Positions 37,127 through 45,793 of a stretch of DNA of 64,000 nucleotides are shown here, one piece after another. The DNA comes from Antrihabitans stalagmiti. Lineage in GTDB: Bacteria > Actinomycetota > Actinomycetes > Mycobacteriales > Mycobacteriaceae. The notes below the pieces were generated by a model that saw nothing but the letters and a program-made list of their open reading frames with translations, was not told where the DNA came from and made no database searches. The DNA is taken from contig NZ_JAEMNV010000004.1 in the NCBI RefSeq assembly GCF_016482825.1, forward strand, positions 335,559 through 399,558. The letters are read 5' to 3'. The translations under genes and the position numbers were made by a program. The stretch's first letter is position 1; each line of letters begins with the position of its first letter.

Positions 37127-39070
37127 TCAGCGAGACTTGATGTCCTCGAACACCTTCGGATCGACGAGGGTCGAGGTGTCGCCGAGTTCGCGGCCTTCCG
37201 CCACGTCTCGGAGTAGTCGACGCATGATCTTGCCGCTTCGTGTTTTCGGTAGTTCGGGAACGATGTGTATCTCGCGAGGCTTCGCAATCGGGCTGATCGA
37301 GCGAGACACCTCCGCTTTGAGTTCGTCGATCAGAGCATCGCCCGTGTTTTCCGCGCTGCCCTTCAGGATCACGAACGCGACGATGCCTTGGCCGGTGGTC
37401 TCGTCGTTGGCGCCGACAACAGCCGCTTCTGCGACGCTGTGATGCCCGACGAGTGCGGACTCGACCTCCGCCGTCGAGATACGGTGCCCCGAGATGTTCA
37501 TGACGTCGTCGACCCGGCCGAGCACCCACAGTGCGCCGTCTTCGTCGTACCGCGCGCCGTCGCCTGCGAAGTACCAGCCTTGCTCGGCGTAGCGCTCCCA
37601 GTAGGTCGCTTTGTAGCGTTCGGGGTCGCCCCAGATGCCGCGCAGCATCGACGGCCACGGCTGATCCAGCACGAGGTAGCCGTTGGCTTCCTTCTCGCCG
37701 AGCGTCACGTCGTTGCCGTTCTCGTCCACGATCTTCGCCGAGATGCCGGGCAGCGTCGCCATCGCCGCGCCGGGTTTCGTCGCCGTCACTCCTGGCAGAG
37801 GGGAGATCATGATCGCGCCGGTTTCGGTTTGCCACCAGGTGTCGACGATGGGTGCTGTGTTGCCGCCGATCACCTCGCGGTACCAGCGCCACGCTTCTGG
37901 GTTGATGGGTTCGCCGACCGAGCCGAGCAGGCGGATCGAGGACAGGTCGTGCGCCTGCGGGATCTGGCGACCCCACTTCATGAACGTGCGGACCAGCGTC
38001 GGTGCCGTGTAATAGATTGACACGCCGTACTTTTCGACGATGTTCCAGTGTCGGTGCTCGTCGGGGGAGTTGGGCGTGCCCTCGTAGACGACCTGGGTGA
38101 CGCGGTTGGACAGTGGTCCGTAGACGATGTAGCTGTGCCCGGTGACCCAGCCGATGTCGGCGGTGCACCAGTAGACGTCTTTGCCCGGCTTGTGGTCGAA
38201 GACATTGTGGTGGGTGTACGACGTTTGGGTCAGGTAGCCGCCGGAGGTGTGGACGATGCCCTTCGGCTTACCGGTCGTGCCCGATGTGTAGAGGATGAAG
38301 AGCGGTTGCTCCGCGTCGAAGGGTTGCGCCTCGTGTTCGGGTGACGCATTCGCCACGGTCTCGTGCCACCACACATCGCGGTCCTCGGTCCACGGCACCT
38401 CGACGCCGGTACGACGGACGACCAGAACGTGCTCGACCGAGTGCGGCACATCGCCATTGGCGTACAACGCCTCGTCGACAGCCTCCTTCAGCGGTGCTGA
38501 TTTACCGCGTCGCCATTGGCCGTCCGTCGTGATGACGAGCCGCGCTTCGGCGTCGTCGACCCGCTGGCGTAGCGCCGTTGGGGAGAAGCCTGCGAAGACG
38601 ACCGAGTGTGTCAACCCAAGGCGTGCGCAGGCCAGCATCGAGACGATCGCTTCGGGAATCATCGGCATGTAGATGGCGACGCGGTCGCCCGCTGTCAAGC
38701 CGATCTCGGTGAAATAGTTTGCAGCCTTTGATACTTCGGCCAGAAGCTCGGAGTAGGTGAGATCGAGACTGTCGCCGGGCTCGCCCTCCCAGTGGATCGC
38801 TACCTGATCGCCGTGGCCGTCGATCACATGCCGATCGACGCAGTTGTACGCGACGTTCAGTTTGCCGCCCACAAACCACCGTGCGACAGGAGCGGCGGAC
38901 CAGTCGAGTACCTCCGTCCACGGCTCGTGCCAGTGCAACCGCGCTGCTTGTTCGCCCCAGAAGGCGAGTCGATCCGCTTCGGCGGCTGCGGCGAGTTCCG
39001 GTCCGGCATTGGCTGCCGCGACGAATTCGTCGCTGGGCGCGTAGGCATCCTGTGCAGGTGTACCAGTCAT
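37127..39070 (-). CDS. acs: Acetyl-CoA synthetase
   Basis: 647 aa, normal length. Converts acetate, ATP and CoA to acetyl-CoA. Visible: N-terminal ACAS domain (WGEQAARLHWHEPWTEVLDW), P-loop YTSGTTGKPKGIVHTSGGYL, WWQTETGAIMISPLPG, the hinge GRVDDVMNISGHRIS and the C-terminal Lys in PKTRSGKIMRRLLR, which is the target of regulatory acetylation in this family. It is divergent from dppA with 232 bp between starts. Confidence 0.97.
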   Translation of the reverse strand: MTGTPAQDAYAPSDEFVAAANAGPELAAAAEADRLAFWGEQAARLHWHEPWTEVLDWSAAPVARWFVGGKLNVAYNCVDRHVIDGHGDQVAIHWEGEPGDSLDLTYSELLAEVSKAANYFTEIGLTAGDRVAIYMPMIPEAIVSMLACARLGLTHSVVFAGFSPTALRQRVDDAEARLVITTDGQWRRGKSAPLKEAVDEALYANGDVPHSVEHVLVVRRTGVEVPWTEDRDVWWHETVANASPEHEAQPFDAEQPLFILYTSGTTGKPKGIVHTSGGYLTQTSYTHHNVFDHKPGKDVYWCTADIGWVTGHSYIVYGPLSNRVTQVVYEGTPNSPDEHRHWNIVEKYGVSIYYTAPTLVRTFMKWGRQIPQAHDLSSIRLLGSVGEPINPEAWRWYREVIGGNTAPIVDTWWQTETGAIMISPLPGVTATKPGAAMATLPGISAKIVDENGNDVTLGEKEANGYLVLDQPWPSMLRGIWGDPERYKATYWERYAEQGWYFAGDGARYDEDGALWVLGRVDDVMNISGHRISTAEVESALVGHHSVAEAAVVGANDETTGQGIVAFVILKGSAENTGDALIDELKAEVSRSISPIAKPREIHIVPELPKTRSGKIMRRLLRDVAEGRELGDTSTLVDPKVFEDIKSR

Positions 39071-39193
39071 TCTCGCTGCCTCTTTCCGTGCATCGGTGAA
39101 CGTAAGCCACTCTCGCCCGACATTAGTTCATCGGTTTGCCGTCGATACCTCTGGCGTCACGAGGATCCGCTGGTGCTCGGCGGGGGCATTGCA

Positions 39194-39222
39194 CTGACAA
39201 AAGCCGTTCGAATGGCTAAGGT
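39194..39222 (+). promoter_or_regulatory. Candidate promoter for dppA
   Basis: CTGACA (39194-39199) and TAAGGT (39217-39222) with a 17-bp spacer, in the acs-dppA divergent region, about 80 bp before the dppA start. Sequence match only. Confidence 0.4.
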
Positions 39223-39302
39223 CCGACGCATTCGCCTGGCACGTTTCTCGATACGTGCAAGCAGGCATTTCTCATCGACCGACTAGCAGTGGGGAGCTCG
39301 AG

Positions 39303-40910
39303 TTGAGGCTGAAAAGAACGACCGCGATCATCGCGGCACTGGTGACTGCGAGTGGAATCGGGTTGGCGGGCTGTTCGTCCGACAGTTCCGGCGACAGCGA
39401 CTTCGTGACCGTCAACGCTGGGGAACCACAGAATCCCCTCGTTCCGACGAACACGAACGAGAACCAGGGCGGCCGCGTCGTCGATCGGCTGTATGCCGGG
39501 CTGCGGCGCTACGACGCCAAGGGCGAGGTGTTCGACGAGATGGCGGAGTCGATCACCTCACCCGACAAGAAGAACTACACGATCAAGATCAAACCGGACT
39601 GGACGTTCACGGACGGAACACCGGTCACCGCAAAGTCTTTCGTCGACGCGTGGAACTACGGCGCACTGTCCACCAACGCCCAGTTGCAGAGTTACGTCTT
39701 CACTCCGATCGTCGGTTTCGCCGATGTGTCGGTCGATCCGCCTACGGCGCAAACGATGTCGGGTCTGAAGGTCGTGGACGACCAGACGTTCACCGTCGAA
39801 CTCACCGAGCCGTCGATCGACTTCGAGATCAGCCTCGGCTACGCACCGTTCTACCCGCTGCCGGAAGTTGCATTCAAGGACATGAAGGCCTTCGGTGAGA
39901 ATCCGATCGGCAACGGTCCCTACAAGTTCGCAGGCGACGGCGCCTGGGAGCACAACGTCAAGATCGACCTTGTGCCCAACGAGACCTACAAGGGTGGGCG
40001 GCCCGCGAAGAACAAGGGCCTGCGGTTCGTGATGTATCAGAACTTCGACGTTGCCTATGCCGATCTGCAGGCTGGCAATCTCGATGCCCTGGATACGATT
40101 CCGGGTAGCGCCCTCGGCTCCTACAAGCAGGATCTCGGCGATCGCGCGATCACCGTGCCGACCGCTCAGAACGCGCACATCGGCATCCAGACCTCGACGC
40201 CGCATTTCGGCGGAGAGGAAGGTCTGCTGCGTCGCAAGGCACTCTCGATGGCGATCAACCGAGAGCAGATTTCCGAGAACATATTCTACGGAACCCGTAC
40301 GCCCGCAAGAGACTTCACGGCGTCGACGCTGCCGGGTTACGACGGGAACCTGCCGGGTTCGGAAGTGCTGGACTTCAACCCGGAGGAGGCGAAGAAGTTG
40401 TGGGCGCAGGCCGACGCGATCTCGCCGTGGACCGGCAAGTACGAGATCGCCTACAACGCCGACGGCGATCATCAGGCGTGGATCGAAGCTGTCGCCAACA
40501 GCATCAAGAACACGCTCGGCATCGACGCATCCGGCGTCAGCTACCCGACGTTCAAACAGGTTCGTGACGACGTCAACGCCAAGACGATCAACAAGGCCTT
40601 CCGCTACGGCTGGCAGGGTGACTATCCGTCGATGCTGCAGTTCTTGACCTCGCAGTACTTCAGCTTCTCGGAAACGAACAACGTCGACTACAACAACCCC
40701 GAATTCGATCGCCTGCTCAACGCGGCACTCGCGGCGCCGACACCGGAGGAGTCGTACAAGATCGTTGCGCAGGCGCAGGCACTGCTGCTGAAAGACATGG
40801 CCGACATTCCCGTGTTCGACTATGTCGCGGCTGCGGGTCGGTCGGACAAGGTGAGCACGGCTCCGCTGGCGTGGAACGGTCTGTTCGATTTCGAGAACAT
40901 CGAGAAATAG
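39303..40910 (+). CDS. dppA: Peptide/substrate-binding lipoprotein DppA
   Basis: 535 aa from the TTG at 39303, 6 bases after GGGGAG; this start puts MRLKRTT right before the signal helix. Lipobox GIGLAGC at about residues 18-24 predicts a lipid-anchored protein. The rest is the SBP_bac_5 fold (LYAGLRRYDAKGEVFDEMAES, ALSMAINREQI, GWQGDYPSMLQFL). It binds oligopeptides or similar ligands and hands them to DppBC. Rv3666c orthologue by position. Confidence 0.93.
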   Translation: MRLKRTTAIIAALVTASGIGLAGCSSDSSGDSDFVTVNAGEPQNPLVPTNTNENQGGRVVDRLYAGLRRYDAKGEVFDEMAESITSPDKKNYTIKIKPDWTFTDGTPVTAKSFVDAWNYGALSTNAQLQSYVFTPIVGFADVSVDPPTAQTMSGLKVVDDQTFTVELTEPSIDFEISLGYAPFYPLPEVAFKDMKAFGENPIGNGPYKFAGDGAWEHNVKIDLVPNETYKGGRPAKNKGLRFVMYQNFDVAYADLQAGNLDALDTIPGSALGSYKQDLGDRAITVPTAQNAHIGIQTSTPHFGGEEGLLRRKALSMAINREQISENIFYGTRTPARDFTASTLPGYDGNLPGSEVLDFNPEEAKKLWAQADAISPWTGKYEIAYNADGDHQAWIEAVANSIKNTLGIDASGVSYPTFKQVRDDVNAKTINKAFRYGWQGDYPSMLQFLTSQYFSFSETNNVDYNNPEFDRLLNAALAAPTPEESYKIVAQAQALLLKDMADIPVFDYVAAAGRSDKVSTAPLAWNGLFDFENIEK

Positions 40911-40928
40911 GCGTCTTCGTCTTCGCCG

Positions 40929-40974
40929 CTCGTGAGTCTTTTCGGTGGTCCTGACCTCCGAAAAGACTCACGAG
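40929..40974. repeat. Palindromic repeat, copy 5 (GTGAGTC subtype)
   Basis: 22-bp arms (40929-40950 and 40953-40974) with a single mismatch and 2-base loop; outer 16 bp identical to copies 1 and 3. It separates dppA from dppB inside the operon, where it could stabilise the dppA message or partly terminate, raising the binding-protein-to-permease ratio. Confidence 0.87.
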
Positions 40975-40996
40975 CCCTTCCCGAGGGAGGGCCTGC

Positions 40997-41923
40997 ATGG
41001 CCTGGTACGTCGTTCGCCGCCTTCTGCAGATGATCCCGGTGTTTCTGGGAGCGACGCTGCTGATCTACGCGATGGTGTTTCTGATACCCGGCGATCCGAT
41101 CGCCGCACTCGCCGGTGACAAGCCGATGTCGCCCGCTGTCGAGGCGCAACTGCGAGCGCGCTACCACCTCGATCAACCGTTCATCGTGCAGTACCTGCAA
41201 TATCTGAAGGGGATCGTCACCTTCGACTTCGGTACCGCGTTCTCCGGCAGGCCGGTCCGCGACGAGTTGGCCCGCGCTTTCCCGATCACTCTCAAACTGG
41301 CCCTGATGGCGGTGGTGATCGAGGGCGGTTTCGGCGTCGTCTTCGGTCTGATCGCGGGACTGCGGAAGGGCAAGTTCTTCGACTCGACGTTGTTGGTCGT
41401 CAGTCTCGTCATCATCGCCGTGCCGATCTTCGTCGTCGGTTTCCTTGCCCAGTTCCTGCTCGGCGTGAAGTGGGGCATCGCACCGGTCACGGTGACGGGC
41501 AATGCGACGTTCACCGAGTTGCTCGTTCCGGCGTTCGTCCTCGGGTCCCTCTCGTTCGCCTATGTCTTGCGGCTGACCCGAAATTCGGTGGCGGAGAACA
41601 TGTCCGCCGACTACGTCCGAACCGCGACCGCAAAAGGACTTTCCCGCCCGCGGGTCGTGGTCGTGCACATTCTGCGAAACTCGATGATTCCCGTCGTGAC
41701 GTTCCTCGGAGCCGACCTCGGAGCATTGATGGGAGGCGCGATCGTCACGGAGGGCATCTTCAACATTCCAGGTGTCGGTGGAACGTTGTTCCAAGCGATC
41801 GTCCGTGGTGAACCCCCGACCGTCGTCTCGTTCGTGACGGTCCTGATCGTCATCTTCCTGATTTCGAATCTGCTCGTAGACCTGCTCTACGCCGTGCTCG
41901 ATCCGAGGATTCGTTATGTCTGA
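40997..41923 (+). CDS. dppB: Peptide ABC transporter permease DppB
   Basis: 308 aa. Six membrane segments with the family N-terminus YVVRRLLQMIPVFLGATLLIYAM and the EAA loop region EYVRTATAKGLSRPRVV-type (here DYVRTATAKGLSRPRVVVVHIL). Inner-membrane half of the import channel. It is 86 bp after dppA with a palindrome between, and overlaps dppC by 8 bases. Confidence 0.94.
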   Translation: MAWYVVRRLLQMIPVFLGATLLIYAMVFLIPGDPIAALAGDKPMSPAVEAQLRARYHLDQPFIVQYLQYLKGIVTFDFGTAFSGRPVRDELARAFPITLKLALMAVVIEGGFGVVFGLIAGLRKGKFFDSTLLVVSLVIIAVPIFVVGFLAQFLLGVKWGIAPVTVTGNATFTELLVPAFVLGSLSFAYVLRLTRNSVAENMSADYVRTATAKGLSRPRVVVVHILRNSMIPVVTFLGADLGALMGGAIVTEGIFNIPGVGGTLFQAIVRGEPPTVVSFVTVLIVIFLISNLLVDLLYAVLDPRIRYV

Positions 41924-42863
41924 TTTCAGCAAGAAGCGAAGTGGCCAAGATCATTTCGTCGCACCGGAGGACGAGGTCGAGGTGCTCGGGACCGACGTGG
42001 TCGACGAATCGGGATCGCCGACGAGCATGTGGACCGACGCGTGGCGGCAGCTGCGCAGGAATCCGCTGTTCGTCATCGCGACGGTGCTGATTCTGTTCGT
42101 CCTCAGTGTCGCGATATTTCCCGGCCTCTTCACCGATCAGGATCCCCGTTACTGCAACGGTGATTTCAGTATGGATCGGGGCAGCGCAGGCCACATCTTC
42201 GGCTACGACAGGCAGGGCTGCGATATCTACGCCCGGACCGTGTACGGGGCGCGGGCGTCGGTCACGGCGGGCATCGGCGCGACGCTACTGTTCGTTCTCG
42301 TCGGCGGCACCCTAGGTGCACTCGCGGGATTCTATGGGGGACTGCTGGATTCGATCGTCTCCCGCGTCGCCGAAGTTGTGTACGCATTGCCGCTGATGCT
42401 GGCCGCGATCGTGCTTATGCAGTTGCTCGATTCGCGGACCATCTGGACTGTCGTTGCGATCCTTGCCGCGTTCACCTGGCCGCAAGCCGCTCGAATAGCA
42501 CGTGCCGCGGTGATCGAGGCAAAAGGCAGCGACTACGTGCTTGCCGCAAAAGCGTTGGGCGTCTCCCGATTACGGACGCTGATCAGGCATGTGCTGCCCA
42601 ACGCCGCTGGACCGCTGATCGTCGTGACGACGATCTGGCTCGGCGTATTCATCGTCACCGAAGCGACGTTGTCCTACCTCGGCGTCGGCCTGCCGCGGAC
42701 CGTGGTGTCGTGGGGCGGCGATATCGCGTCGAGCCAGAAGGAGATCAGGTCGTCACCGATCCTGTTCTATCCCGCAACGGCTTTGGCGATCACCGTGCTC
42801 AGCTTCATCATGCTCGGTGACGCTGTGCGTGACGCTCTCGACCCGAAAGCGAGAAAGCGATAA
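41916..42863 (+). CDS. dppC: Peptide ABC transporter permease DppC
   Basis: 315 aa. An N-terminal cytoplasmic stretch rich in Asp/Glu (EDEVEVLGTDVVDE) precedes the OppC-type first helix and the BPD_transp_1 domain; EAA loop GSDYVLAAKALGVSRLRTLIRHVLPN. Partner of DppB. Its stop overlaps the dppD start by one base (TAATG). Confidence 0.94.
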   Translation: MSDFSKKRSGQDHFVAPEDEVEVLGTDVVDESGSPTSMWTDAWRQLRRNPLFVIATVLILFVLSVAIFPGLFTDQDPRYCNGDFSMDRGSAGHIFGYDRQGCDIYARTVYGARASVTAGIGATLLFVLVGGTLGALAGFYGGLLDSIVSRVAEVVYALPLMLAAIVLMQLLDSRTIWTVVAILAAFTWPQAARIARAAVIEAKGSDYVLAAKALGVSRLRTLIRHVLPNAAGPLIVVTTIWLGVFIVTEATLSYLGVGLPRTVVSWGGDIASSQKEIRSSPILFYPATALAITVLSFIMLGDAVRDALDPKARKR

Positions 42864-44569
42864 TGTCCGAGATGACCTTCGAGATGACCTCCGACGCTGT
42901 GCAACCGCTGCTCGAAATCAAAGATCTCAGCGTCTCGTTCACCTCGGGTGGCAAAGAGGTGCCGGCTGTCCGCAACGTCGACCTGACCGTATATCCGGGG
43001 CAGACGGTGGCGATCGTCGGCGAATCCGGATCCGGCAAGTCGACGACGGCGCACTCGATCATCAACCTGCTGCCCGGCACCGGAAAGGTGACGTCTGGTC
43101 AAATTCTGTTCGAGGGCAAGGATTTGGCAACTGCATCGGCGAAAGAGATTGTCGCGGTGCGCGGCACGGGTATCGGATTGGTTCCACAGGATCCGATGTC
43201 GAATCTCAATCCGGTGTGGAAGGTCGGATTCCAAATCGCGGAGACGTTGCGAGCGAACGGCATTGCGAAAGGAAAGGCTGCAAAACGTCGTGCGGTCGAA
43301 TTGCTCACCGAGGCGGGGATGAACGACGCGGAGCGCCGCGTCAATCAGTATCCACACGAGTTCTCGGGCGGCATGCGGCAGCGCGCGCTCATCGCCATCG
43401 GTCTGTCGTGCCGACCGAAGCTGTTGATCGCCGACGAACCGACGTCGGCGCTCGACGTGACGGTGCAGCGCCAGATCCTCGATCACCTCGACGGGTTGAC
43501 GCGTGAACTCGGCACCGCGGTGCTGCTCATCACCCACGATCTCGGGCTCGCCGCCGAACGCGCCGAGCATCTCGTCGTCATGTACCGCGGTCGGGTCGTC
43601 GAATCGGGTCCCGCACTGGACATCCTGCGGGATCCGCAGCACCTCTACACGAAGAAGTTGGTGAATTCGGCGCCGTCGCTCGCGTCGCAGCGATTGTCGT
43701 CGGTGTTGGCGCGCAAAGAGATTCAGGCGCAGGCCATCGAGGTCGCGACCCAGGTCGCCGATGTCGAGGATGCGAACGTCGTCGTCGCGTCGCAGCTTAC
43801 GAAGAAGTTCAGCATCCGAGGTAGCGCGCCGTGGAAGTCGAGTGAACTCGTTGCTGTCGACGACGTGTCGTTCGCTGTGCGACGCGGGACGACGACGGCG
43901 ATCGTCGGCGAATCCGGGTCCGGCAAATCGACTGTGGCGCAGATGGTTCTGGGTTTGCTGGAGCCGACCTCGGGGACGGTCGAGTTCGAAGGCGCCGACG
44001 TCGCGAAGCTGAGCAAGTCGGAGCAGTTCGCCTTCCGCCGCAAGGTGCAGCCGATCTTCCAGAACCCGTACGGCTCACTCGATCCGATGTACTCGATCTA
44101 TCGAACCATCGAAGAACCGTTGCGGACCCACAAGATCGGGAGCACCAAGGAGCGTGAGGGTGTGGTTCGCGATCTGCTGGACAAGGTCTCGCTCCCGTCG
44201 TCGGTGCTGAAGCGGTATCCGAACGAGTTGTCCGGCGGTCAGCGCCAGCGGGTCGCGATCGCGCGGGCGTTGGCGCTGCAACCCGAGCTGGTGGTGTGCG
44301 ACGAGGCGGTGTCGGCGCTCGATGTTCTTGTGCAGGCACAGATCTTGAAGCTGCTCAACGACCTGCAGGCGGAACTGGGATTGTCCTACCTGTTCATCAC
44401 CCACGACCTCGCGGTGGTGCGGCAGATTGCGGACAATGTCGTCGTGATGAGCAACGGCAAGGTTGTCGAGGCCGCAAGCACTGTCGAGGTTTTCGACAAT
44501 CCGGCGCAGGAATACACCCGCAAGCTGCTGGCAGCGATACCTGGGCGTGAGCTGTTGGTCGGGTCCTGA
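42863..44569 (+). CDS. dppD: Peptide ABC transporter ATPase DppD, fused double ATPase
   Basis: 568 aa carrying two complete ABC domains, equivalent to DppD and DppF in one chain. Domain 1: Walker A GESGSGKST near residue 55, signature FSGGMRQRALIAIG, Walker B LLIADEPTSALD. Domain 2: GESGSGKST near 353, LSGGQRQRVAIARAL, LVVCDEAVSALD, where Ala replaces the Pro usual after the catalytic Glu. The fusion is normal in mycobacteria (Rv3663c). Drives import through DppBC. Confidence 0.95.
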   Translation: MSEMTFEMTSDAVQPLLEIKDLSVSFTSGGKEVPAVRNVDLTVYPGQTVAIVGESGSGKSTTAHSIINLLPGTGKVTSGQILFEGKDLATASAKEIVAVRGTGIGLVPQDPMSNLNPVWKVGFQIAETLRANGIAKGKAAKRRAVELLTEAGMNDAERRVNQYPHEFSGGMRQRALIAIGLSCRPKLLIADEPTSALDVTVQRQILDHLDGLTRELGTAVLLITHDLGLAAERAEHLVVMYRGRVVESGPALDILRDPQHLYTKKLVNSAPSLASQRLSSVLARKEIQAQAIEVATQVADVEDANVVVASQLTKKFSIRGSAPWKSSELVAVDDVSFAVRRGTTTAIVGESGSGKSTVAQMVLGLLEPTSGTVEFEGADVAKLSKSEQFAFRRKVQPIFQNPYGSLDPMYSIYRTIEEPLRTHKIGSTKEREGVVRDLLDKVSLPSSVLKRYPNELSGGQRQRVAIARALALQPELVVCDEAVSALDVLVQAQILKLLNDLQAELGLSYLFITHDLAVVRQIADNVVVMSNGKVVEAASTVEVFDNPAQEYTRKLLAAIPGRELLVGS

Positions 44570-44643
44570 CAGGTTGCCTTCGTAAGGGGTACGCCAGGGG
44601 GCACGTCTGGGTAGGTCCGAGCGACCTCAGTAACGTCACCGGA

Positions 44644-45390
44644 GTGCCGGACCCATTGCAACCACTCGCCGAGCTGCCGGGCGTGCGCGCCGCCGCCGAC
44701 CTGGCGCGCGATGCGCTCGCCGAGGTGCACCGCCACAAGACCAACAGACGTGGCTGGCCGACGACTGCGGCCGAGGCTGCGGTGCGGGCCGCGAGATCGT
44801 CGTCGGTGCTCGACGGCGGGTCGACCGAATTGCCGTCCGAAGGTGAGCCGGGAGATCCGATCCTTGCGGGTGCGTTGCGCGTCGGTCAGGCGCTGGACGG
44901 TGACTCGTTGCCGATCCTCGTCGGGGTGTGGCAGCGCGCGCCGCTGCAAGCATTGGCTCGACTGCATCTACTCGCAGGCGCCGGCCTCGTCGAGGATCAG
45001 GATTCGCTCGGCCGGCCACGAGACAGCGGTGGCGTTGCGGATCGGTTGGCCATGTTGGCAGATGTGGTCGTCGGAAGTTCGGCGCCTGCGCCTGTCATCG
45101 CTGCTGTCGTACACGGCGAATTGCTCGCCCTACGTCCCTTCGGAACTGCGGACGGCGTCGTTGCCCGCGCGGCGTCGCGACTCGTTTCGGTAGCCAGCGG
45201 TCTCGATCCGCACAATCTCGGCGTTCCCGAGGTCACCTGGATGCGTCGAGAGGCGCATTATCGTGATGCGATCGACGCCTTCGCGTCGGGTGACCCGGCG
45301 GGCGTCGGGGACTGGGTGATCTTGTGCTGCAGCGCATTAGAGGCAGGCGCACGTGAGGCGACCTCGATCGCCGAAGCGATGAGTAGCTGA
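44644..45390 (+). CDS. Degenerate Fic-like protein (Rv3662c-like)
   Basis: 248 aa from the GTG at 44644. The C-terminal helix HGELLALRPFGTADGVVARAAS (about residues 157-178) lines up with the Fic core HPFxDGNGRxxR, but the catalytic His is Arg and the NGR loop is lost; ARSSSVLDGG near residue 53 resembles the Fic inhibitory motif (SSxIEG-like). So it looks like a Fic fold without AMP-transferase activity. Same place as Rv3662c, 74 bp after dppD; function unknown. Confidence 0.7.
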   Translation: MPDPLQPLAELPGVRAAADLARDALAEVHRHKTNRRGWPTTAAEAAVRAARSSSVLDGGSTELPSEGEPGDPILAGALRVGQALDGDSLPILVGVWQRAPLQALARLHLLAGAGLVEDQDSLGRPRDSGGVADRLAMLADVVVGSSAPAPVIAAVVHGELLALRPFGTADGVVARAASRLVSVASGLDPHNLGVPEVTWMRREAHYRDAIDAFASGDPAGVGDWVILCCSALEAGAREATSIAEAMSS

Positions 45391-45427
45391 CTTTTCAACG
45401 AAATGCTGTGCAGCGCTTGCACACACG

Positions 45428-45724
45428 TAAAAGCGGGCGGCGATGTCGTAAACGACTTCGCCGCCCGCTAGCACGGAATATCCGGTTACCAAGCGTGCTA
45501 AGGTGGGTTGTGTGGTTGGCCTCGGCGTCAATCCGACCTTCGTTGGTTAATCCCCGCAACCCGTGCAGGGTTTTCGCCAGCAAAGACCCGAATCACGCAG
45601 GCCCACAACGCTTCTGCCCTTGTCGCGGCGCGCTCCGCGTGGGTGCCTGATCTCCGTGCTGGGAATCGCGGTCGGGAGGTCGGTCCTTCTCTTCCGGCTC
45701 GACCTTGGCCTTCCGTTCTTCCGT
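45428..45724 (-). ncRNA. Ms1: Ms1 small RNA (mycobacterial 6S-like, MTS2823 homologue)
   Basis: The 403-bp gap between the convergent Rv3662c-like and HAD (Rv3661-like) genes contains no protein gene. In mycobacteria the abundant stationary-phase RNA Ms1/MTS2823, about 300 nt, which binds RNA polymerase core, lies in this same gap. On the minus strand there is a promoter (-35 TTGATG, 17-bp spacer, -10 TACAAA) and, about 297 nt later, a strong hairpin followed by TTTT. Length, strand and synteny all agree. I cannot confirm sequence homology or folding by eye. Confidence 0.78.
45432..45469 (-). terminator. Terminator of the Ms1-type RNA
   Basis: A 12-bp GC-rich stem (45432-45443 with 45458-45469), a T-T mismatch, then a further 5-bp stem with a 2-base loop. 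On the minus strand it is followed by TTTTACG; on the plus strand there is no T tract, so it serves the minus-strand RNA (and may also stop the Fic-like gene's transcript). Confidence 0.8.
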
Positions 45725-45730
45725 ATCTCC

Positions 45731-45759
45731 TTTGTACTCTGTGACTCCGCTCACATCAA
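45731..45759 (-). promoter_or_regulatory. Ms1 promoter with a perfect CRP palindrome in its spacer
   Basis: -35 TTGATG (45754-45759) and -10 TACAAA (45731-45736) on the minus strand, 17 bp apart. The spacer and the end of the -35 box contain TGTGA-CTCCGC-TCACA (45740-45755), an exact match to the CRP consensus TGTGA-N6-TCACA. A protein bound there would cover the promoter, so repression by CRP is expected. Confidence 0.65.
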
Positions 45760-45793
45760 GAGGAAGTTCTGATCGAGGGTTTTGGGCGTGTCG

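Noticed and set aside
39090..39110. CRP site between acs and dppA
   Set aside because: GGTGA and GCCAC half-sites are present but the spacing and arm match are poorer than for the sites reported.
45563..45772. Small plus-strand ORFs between the Fic-like and HAD genes
   Set aside because: No ribosome site, atypical composition, and they run antisense to the Ms1-type RNA.
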